Assembly (NCBI GenBank): GCA_044238965.1
Contig: JBIICJ010000055.1
Coordinates: 1-9,361 of the forward strand
From: Micavibrio_B sp044238965
Lineage (GTDB): Bacteria > Pseudomonadota > Alphaproteobacteria > Micavibrionales > Micavibrionaceae
Reading direction: 5' to 3'
DNA: 9,361 nucleotides
The translations under genes and the position numbers were made by a program. Shown here piece by piece: positions 5,622 through 9,361 of the stretch (position 1 is its first letter; each line of letters starts with the position of its first letter). The notes below the pieces were generated by a model. The model was given only the letters and a program-made list of their open reading frames with translations. It was not told the origin of the DNA and searched no databases.

Positions 5622-6651
5622 GAAACAACAAACATCTTCACGGAATAATATGGGTACGCCGCAGGCGCCCACACCCGTTTATACATCATCGGTGCATCCG
5701 CGCCCACTGCGTGATTTATATCCAGAATTACAACCTTATTCCCAAGGGTTCTTACGCGTTGATGATATTCACACTATTTATTGGGAACAATGCGGTAACC
5801 CCGATGGCGTGCCAGTGTTATCTGTTCATGGCGGGCCTGGCGAAGGATCATCGCCCATTCATCGCCGTTTTTTTGACCCCAGCCATTACCGCATTATTTT
5901 ATTTGATCAACGCGGTGCAGGACGATCACAACCACTCGGATGTATTGAACAAAATTCACGCGAATTATTAGTGAATGACATGGAATTATTACGCAAACAT
6001 TTGCGTATCTCACAATGGCATTTATTTGGCGGATCATGGGGATCAACCTTATCGCTCGCCTATGCAATCGAACATCCGACGCGATGCTTGAGTTTAATCT
6101 TGCGCGGTATATTCTTGATGCAAGAATACGAAATTGAATGGTTCTTATCAGGCATGAAATCAATTTTCCCTGAGGCATGGAATGCATTCGCCCGTGGCAT
6201 GACCGACCCGTGGCAAATTTTTGAATCCTATCATCACGATCTTACCAGTGATGATGATCAGATTGCGATTGCTGCGGCTCTGCAATGGAATGCATATGAA
6301 AGCGCGTGCGCATCATTTTTGCCATCACGCGATGTGATCGCCAGCCAAGATCAACGTTATTACGCGCTCGCCATGGCAAAAATAGAGGCGCATTATTTTA
6401 AACATGGCCGCATTGCCGAAGCCGATTCATTTTTGACCAAAATTGACAGAATTCGGCACATCCCCGCCATGATTATTCATGGTCGTTATGATATCATTTG
6501 CCCGATTGAAACCGCCCACCGCCTGCACAAAGTATGGCGTGAGGCCGATTTCATTATCGTTCCCGATGCGGGGCATGCTTGTCTTGACCCGCCGCTTCGT
6601 TCTCGCTTGATCGAAGCCACAGATCATGCCAAACATATCAGATTAGTTTAG
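5614..6651 (+). CDS. pip: Proline iminopeptidase (alpha/beta hydrolase, family S33)
   Basis: It releases N-terminal proline from peptides, probably in the cytoplasm, since no signal peptide is visible. Of 345 residues, the part from about 30 onward matches the family along its full length: DLYPELQPY (34-42), oxyanion loop HGGPGEGSSP (72-81), HRRFFDP (83-89), LFDQRGAGRS (96-105), nucleophile elbow GGSWGS (139-144), RGIFLM (164-169) and FPEAW (185-189). The triad is Ser141, Asp293 (GRYDIICP) and His321 (PDAGHA). Glu258 in KIEAHYF fits the acidic recognition of the substrate N-terminus. The first 30 residues are a polar extension absent from the usual form; Met13 (5650) would remove part of it. 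ATG 5614 is preferred because it overlaps the upstream stop as ATGAGTAA, a layout typical of translational coupling. pgk starts 20 bases downstream, so the three plus-strand genes may share a transcript. Confidence 0.92.
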   Translation: MSKKQQTSSRNNMGTPQAPTPVYTSSVHPRPLRDLYPELQPYSQGFLRVDDIHTIYWEQCGNPDGVPVLSVHGGPGEGSSPIHRRFFDPSHYRIILFDQRGAGRSQPLGCIEQNSRELLVNDMELLRKHLRISQWHLFGGSWGSTLSLAYAIEHPTRCLSLILRGIFLMQEYEIEWFLSGMKSIFPEAWNAFARGMTDPWQIFESYHHDLTSDDDQIAIAAALQWNAYESACASFLPSRDVIASQDQRYYALAMAKIEAHYFKHGRIAEADSFLTKIDRIRHIPAMIIHGRYDIICPIETAHRLHKVWREADFIIVPDAGHACLDPPLRSRLIEATDHAKHIRLV

Positions 6652-6671
6652 TATTTGTTTAAGAGGATCAT

Positions 6672-7877
6672 ATGAATTTCAATTCGCTAAAAGAAATGGA
6701 TGTTGCCGATAAATTTGTTTTGGTTCGCGCCGATTTAAATGTTCCGACCAAAGCAGGAACCATCACTGATACCACGCGTATTGATCGCGTGAAGCCAACC
6801 ATTGATTTTTTAGTCGAACAGGGCGCAAAAATTATTATCCTGTCTCACTTTGGTCGCCCCATAGGTGTGATGCCACAATTTTCACAAAAATTCCTGTGCC
6901 CTTCACTTGAAAAATCATGGGGTCACAAAGTTTCATTTGCGTCTGATTGTATTGGCGCGCCCGCAATGGATGCTCGTAATAAAATGAATGCGGGCGATAT
7001 TTTGTTACTTGAAAATGTTCGTTTCCACGCAGGTGAAGAAAAAAACGATTCTGCCTTTGCGCGTGAACTTGCAAAATTAGGTGATGTCTACGTGAATGAT
7101 GCGTTTTCGGTATCGCATCGCGCCCACTCATCGACCGAAGCAATTGCGCATCTAATGCCTGCCTGTGCAGGGTTATTGATGGAAGAGGAGTTGAAAGCAT
7201 TAGAGGCCGCATTAGAAAGTCCCGCGCGCCCATTGATGGCTGTTGTTGGCGGCGCAAAAGTATCAACAAAACTAGAATTACTCGAAAATTTAGTTTTAAA
7301 AGTTGATGTTTTGGTTCTGGGCGGCGGTATGGCGAACACATTTTTATATGCGCAAGGCCACAAAGTGGGTAATTCATTGTGCGAAAAAGAAATGGTCAAT
7401 ACCGCCAAAGCCATCATGAAAAAAGCGGCCGAACATAAATGCACATTGGTATTACCCGAAGATGTTGTGTGTGCCGATAAATTTGAAGCCAATTCACCGC
7501 ATGAAACATATAATATTAAATCGGTTCCGCAAGACCGCATGATTTTGGATATCGGCCCACGTACTGTGGAAGCCATTGAATGTCAAATTCGTGGATGTGA
7601 AACGGTGATTTGGAACGGCCCCATGGGCGCATTTGAATTAAAACCTTTTGACAAAGGCACAAACGAAGTTGCCGCCTATGTTGTTGAGCATACAAAATCA
7701 GGGCGCATGGTGTCAGTCGCAGGTGGTGGTGATACTGTATCAGCACTCGAGAATGCAGGTGTGGCAGGAGATTTCACTTATCTTTCTAGCGCAGGCGGTG
7801 CCTTCCTTGAATGGATGGAAGGTAAAAAATTACCTGGCGTTGCCGTGTTGAGGGCGCGCAGTTCGAAAGTTGCCTAA
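6672..7877 (+). CDS. pgk: Phosphoglycerate kinase
   Basis: This cytoplasmic glycolytic enzyme transfers phosphate from 1,3-bisphosphoglycerate to ADP, giving 3-phosphoglycerate and ATP, and runs in reverse in gluconeogenesis. The 401 residues are full length. The N-domain substrate sites are present: RADLNVP (19-25), Arg36 in TRID, SHFGRP (58-63), LLENVRFHAGEE (112-123) and NDAFSVSHRAH (142-152, Arg150). The C-domain nucleotide sites are VVGGAKVSTK (191-200), LGGGMANTF (216-224), WNGPMGAFE (314-322), AGGGDT (350-355) and SSAGGAFLEWMEGK (372-385). No key residue is missing. AGAGGA at 6662-6667 sits 4 bases before the ATG. Many Alphaproteobacteria place pgk beside gap and fba; here it follows pip instead, and neither glycolytic neighbour is in the window. 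The stop is 6 bases from the stop of a convergent gene, with no visible terminator. Confidence 0.98.
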   Translation: MNFNSLKEMDVADKFVLVRADLNVPTKAGTITDTTRIDRVKPTIDFLVEQGAKIIILSHFGRPIGVMPQFSQKFLCPSLEKSWGHKVSFASDCIGAPAMDARNKMNAGDILLLENVRFHAGEEKNDSAFARELAKLGDVYVNDAFSVSHRAHSSTEAIAHLMPACAGLLMEEELKALEAALESPARPLMAVVGGAKVSTKLELLENLVLKVDVLVLGGGMANTFLYAQGHKVGNSLCEKEMVNTAKAIMKKAAEHKCTLVLPEDVVCADKFEANSPHETYNIKSVPQDRMILDIGPRTVEAIECQIRGCETVIWNGPMGAFELKPFDKGTNEVAAYVVEHTKSGRMVSVAGGGDTVSALENAGVAGDFTYLSSAGGAFLEWMEGKKLPGVAVLRARSSKVA

Positions 7878-7883
7878 TTTTTC

Positions 7884-9059
7884 TTATTGAAATTTTGATG
7901 TTTGATAGGTTTGCAATAGGCGAACAGCCGTTGGCATGTCTAAACTTTCAAAATAATTGATCGCATCATAAAATTCATGTTTGCGTAATGTGCCATCTTC
8001 GACACGAATTTTTTGTGTCATCAAATAAATTGATACAAACTCTTCGCGATCAAATTCAAACGCTTTTAATGTCGCGGCTAACGCTTGACCATTTAATTGA
8101 GATAAAATATTCAATGCCGTTGGAATCATAATGCCCGTTAGTACCGCATATTGAGCAACAAATGATTGTAGTTGGCCACGTTTCAACGTGCTTTGCATTA
8201 ATTCTGCTGTCAATTGGCCTTTATCTTTAAATAAACGCGCCGCTTTTAACATCGCATTTGATGGATAAAATGGCGATGCAGATGTTTGCGAAAATTCTTG
8301 TAAAATATCTTTGACCGAACTTAAAATCGCCATTTCTTCTGCATTATGACGTTTTTGTTCTGTGCGCGATGTATCATTCACAGGTTGTTGCGCTTGCAGA
8401 ACATTTTGAATCTCGGCTTTGATTTCTTCGCCAACGACTTCGTATAAACGACGCGCGACAAATTCAGGAATATCGGAACGTGCCACCAATGGTTTTGCCA
8501 ATACTTTATGATCTTTTGCTAAATCAGATAAAATATTAACCGCATAAGATGTGAGTGCAATTTTTGTGTTTTCAGCCAAATGACATGCAGTTTCAACATC
8601 GCGCGTATCGGCCAATGTATCAATCACAGGTTCATTAATATGATCACGACGTGCAATCGCGCGCCAATATTCGGCTGTTTTTGATTGAATAATGTATAAG
8701 AGATCTAAATCGTTTAAAACGGGCGATGTTTTTAAGACTGATTCCGCCACGAAAATTTCATCCTGTGCCATGTGTAATACCAAACGAAGTGGTACATTAT
8801 CCATGACAGATAATCGTTCGGCAATGGCTTGGCGTAAATCACGCTCAGCCTGACGCATAAGTGAGATTAAAATATCAGCAACTAATTCTTGCTCATTGAT
8901 GCGCAAATTCGCACCCAATAAACCCACAACCGATTGTGACAATTCGGCGCGTGCTTCTGGTTTCTTTTCTTGGGCGAGTTGATAAAGACGGTGCGAATCG
9001 TATAACTGAACCAATAACGGCTCAACTTCTCCTCCGCGACCTAAATGACTAAAGCTCAT
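7884..9059 (-). CDS. DUF2336 family protein, HEAT-like alpha-helical repeats
   Basis: The function is unknown. The 391-residue protein is predicted soluble, with no signal peptide or membrane segment, and is nearly all helix-forming sequence. Residues about 30-215 carry the marks I associate with DUF2336: RQAIAERLS (76-84), AQDEIFVAESVLKTSPVLNDLDLL (98-121, with the family's VLxxSPVLxxxDLL core), AIARRDHINEPVIDTLAD (134-151), LAENTKIAL (161-169) and RSDIPEFVARRLYEVV (194-209). A polar, low-order linker (about 220-245) leads to a second helical segment (about 265-385) that may belong to the same domain. Such helical repeats usually serve protein-protein contacts; some family members occur near signalling genes, but nothing here shows a partner. 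Start ATG 9059 has AGGA at 9064-9067, 4 bases upstream, which is short but acceptable. The gene appears to be transcribed alone from the AT-rich region beyond 9060. Confidence 0.87.
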   Translation of the reverse strand: MSFSHLGRGGEVEPLLVQLYDSHRLYQLAQEKKPEARAELSQSVVGLLGANLRINEQELVADILISLMRQAERDLRQAIAERLSVMDNVPLRLVLHMAQDEIFVAESVLKTSPVLNDLDLLYIIQSKTAEYWRAIARRDHINEPVIDTLADTRDVETACHLAENTKIALTSYAVNILSDLAKDHKVLAKPLVARSDIPEFVARRLYEVVGEEIKAEIQNVLQAQQPVNDTSRTEQKRHNAEEMAILSSVKDILQEFSQTSASPFYPSNAMLKAARLFKDKGQLTAELMQSTLKRGQLQSFVAQYAVLTGIMIPTALNILSQLNGQALAATLKAFEFDREEFVSIYLMTQKIRVEDGTLRKHEFYDAINYFESLDMPTAVRLLQTYQTSKFQ

Positions 9060-9275
9060 AGTGTCCTAACCTAAACTCGTTCGACCCTGCATTTCCCGCC
9101 AAAGAAACGCATTGTTTTTTGATTTTTTTTGGAAGCTCCTCCCCAGGTAACCCCCAATACACACGCTCATGTATTGTTTATTCAAATTTATTTAAAATTT
9201 TACTTATATTTTAGAGTAACCCAGATTCATAAAAACTTCGTTAATATAGAAAATAAATGAAAGATTAATATTAAA

Positions 9276-9304
9276 CTATACTCATGTAAAAGGTTTGCTA
9301 TACT
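9276..9304 (+). repeat. Direct repeat CTATACT, possible tandem -10 or operator sites
   Basis: CTATACT occurs at 9276-9282 and 9298-9304, 22 bases start to start, close to two helical turns. Each contains TATACT, five of six matches to a -10 hexamer on the plus strand. Neither has a convincing TTGACA-like element 16-18 bases upstream. They could be promoter elements or operator half-sites for a gene to the right of the window; chance in AT-rich DNA is also possible. Confidence 0.3.
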
Positions 9305-9328
9305 AACCCTTGCGAATCCTAGGGTTCG
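9305..9328. repeat. Nested inverted repeats at the right edge
   Basis: AACCCT (9305-9310) is perfectly inverted as AGGGTT (9321-9326). Overlapping it, CGAATCCTAGGGTTCG (9313-9328) is a 16-base palindrome broken at one symmetrical pair, with a central CCTAGG. The two pairings exclude each other. No T-run follows, so this is not an obvious terminator. It could be a protein-binding site or the 5' part of a structured RNA. Confidence 0.35.
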
Positions 9329-9361
9329 TGCCCGCCTCTACCCCCTTCTAATCATTCGTTA

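Larger units (their letters stand above)
9060..9361. other. 302-base intergenic region, AT-rich, no gene seen
   Basis: I see no plausible coding frame here. It must hold the minus-strand promoter of the DUF2336 gene, but no clear -35/-10 pair stands out. It contains a T6-GA-T8 tract at 9115-9130, an AT-rich stretch at about 9170-9290 with a perfect 10-base palindrome TTAATATTAA (9265-9274), a CTATACT direct repeat, and a GC-richer end (9305-9361) with nested inverted repeats. The end may be the start of a gene or RNA beyond the window. Confidence 0.6.

Noticed and set aside
6835..7576. Two long minus-strand open frames (180 and 162 residues) opposite pgk.
   Set aside because: They are antisense to conserved phosphoglycerate kinase motifs, overlap each other in different frames, and show no recognisable domain. 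They are by-products of pgk codon use.
9115..9130. T-tract (T6-GA-T8) as a terminator.
   Set aside because: No stem-loop precedes it on the plus strand, no plus-strand gene ends there, and on the minus strand it reads as an A-tract upstream of the DUF2336 gene.
9241..9274. TTAA-rich DNA that might contain CtrA cell-cycle regulator sites.
   Set aside because: The TTAA pairs are not at the required seven-base spacing (the closest are 2 bases apart), and such words are common in AT-rich DNA.
9311..9350. A GGTTCG-containing segment resembling a tRNA or tmRNA T-arm.
   Set aside because: The flanking bases do not form a proper 5-base-pair stem with a 7-base loop, and no acceptor, anticodon arm or CCA end is visible.
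1..9361. Mobile elements, CRISPR arrays, toxin-antitoxin or defence genes.
   Set aside because: No transposase, integrase, regularly spaced repeats, target-site duplications or recognisable defence domains were seen; gene content is mainly core metabolism and stress response.

Overview
The window looks like ordinary chromosomal DNA from an alphaproteobacterium of low to moderate GC. The support is a DUF2336 protein (a family largely confined to Alphaproteobacteria), an RpoH2-like heat-shock sigma factor, an M48 lipoprotein protease with a C-terminal LysM-like tail, and an SNase-like protein with the C-terminal extension I associate with alphaproteobacterial members. No genus can be named from the sequence alone. 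I see no transposase, integrase, CRISPR array, or complete tRNA or rRNA gene.

Layout. Bases 2-457 are the 3' end of an unidentified, possibly ankyrin-like gene, closed by a strong terminator (471-499). Next is a two-gene salvage unit: a fungal-type (FCY1-like) cytosine deaminase (538-1056) and a nucleoside hydrolase (1080-2045), closed by a second strong terminator (2060-2098). A 200-base gap holds a candidate ECF-type promoter and an inverted-repeat element, and leads into rpoH (2246-3133). The rpoH terminator hairpin lies inside the last codons of the convergent M48 lipoprotein protease gene (3189-4649, minus strand). That gene is divergent from an SNase-like secreted protein (4662-5621), and their 5' ends are almost touching. 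The SNase-like gene overlaps a proline iminopeptidase gene (5614-6651) by 8 bases, and 20 bases later comes pgk (6672-7877). pgk converges on a DUF2336 gene (7884-9059, minus strand) with only 6 bases between the stop codons. The last 302 bases have no gene and are AT-rich, with short repeats and a palindrome.

How the genes may work together. The deaminase and hydrolase form a plausible route from cytidine to cytosine to uracil. RpoH is a stress regulator and the M48 lipoprotein a probable envelope quality-control protease, but nothing visible shows that one controls the other. The SNase-like gene, pip and pgk could share a transcript, though their functions are not clearly related.

I found no convincing new multi-gene system. 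The points most worth checking are the altered catalytic positions of the SNase-like protein, the altered gate residue of the cytosine deaminase, the candidate ECF promoter and hairpin ahead of rpoH, and the rpoH terminator embedded in the opposing coding sequence.
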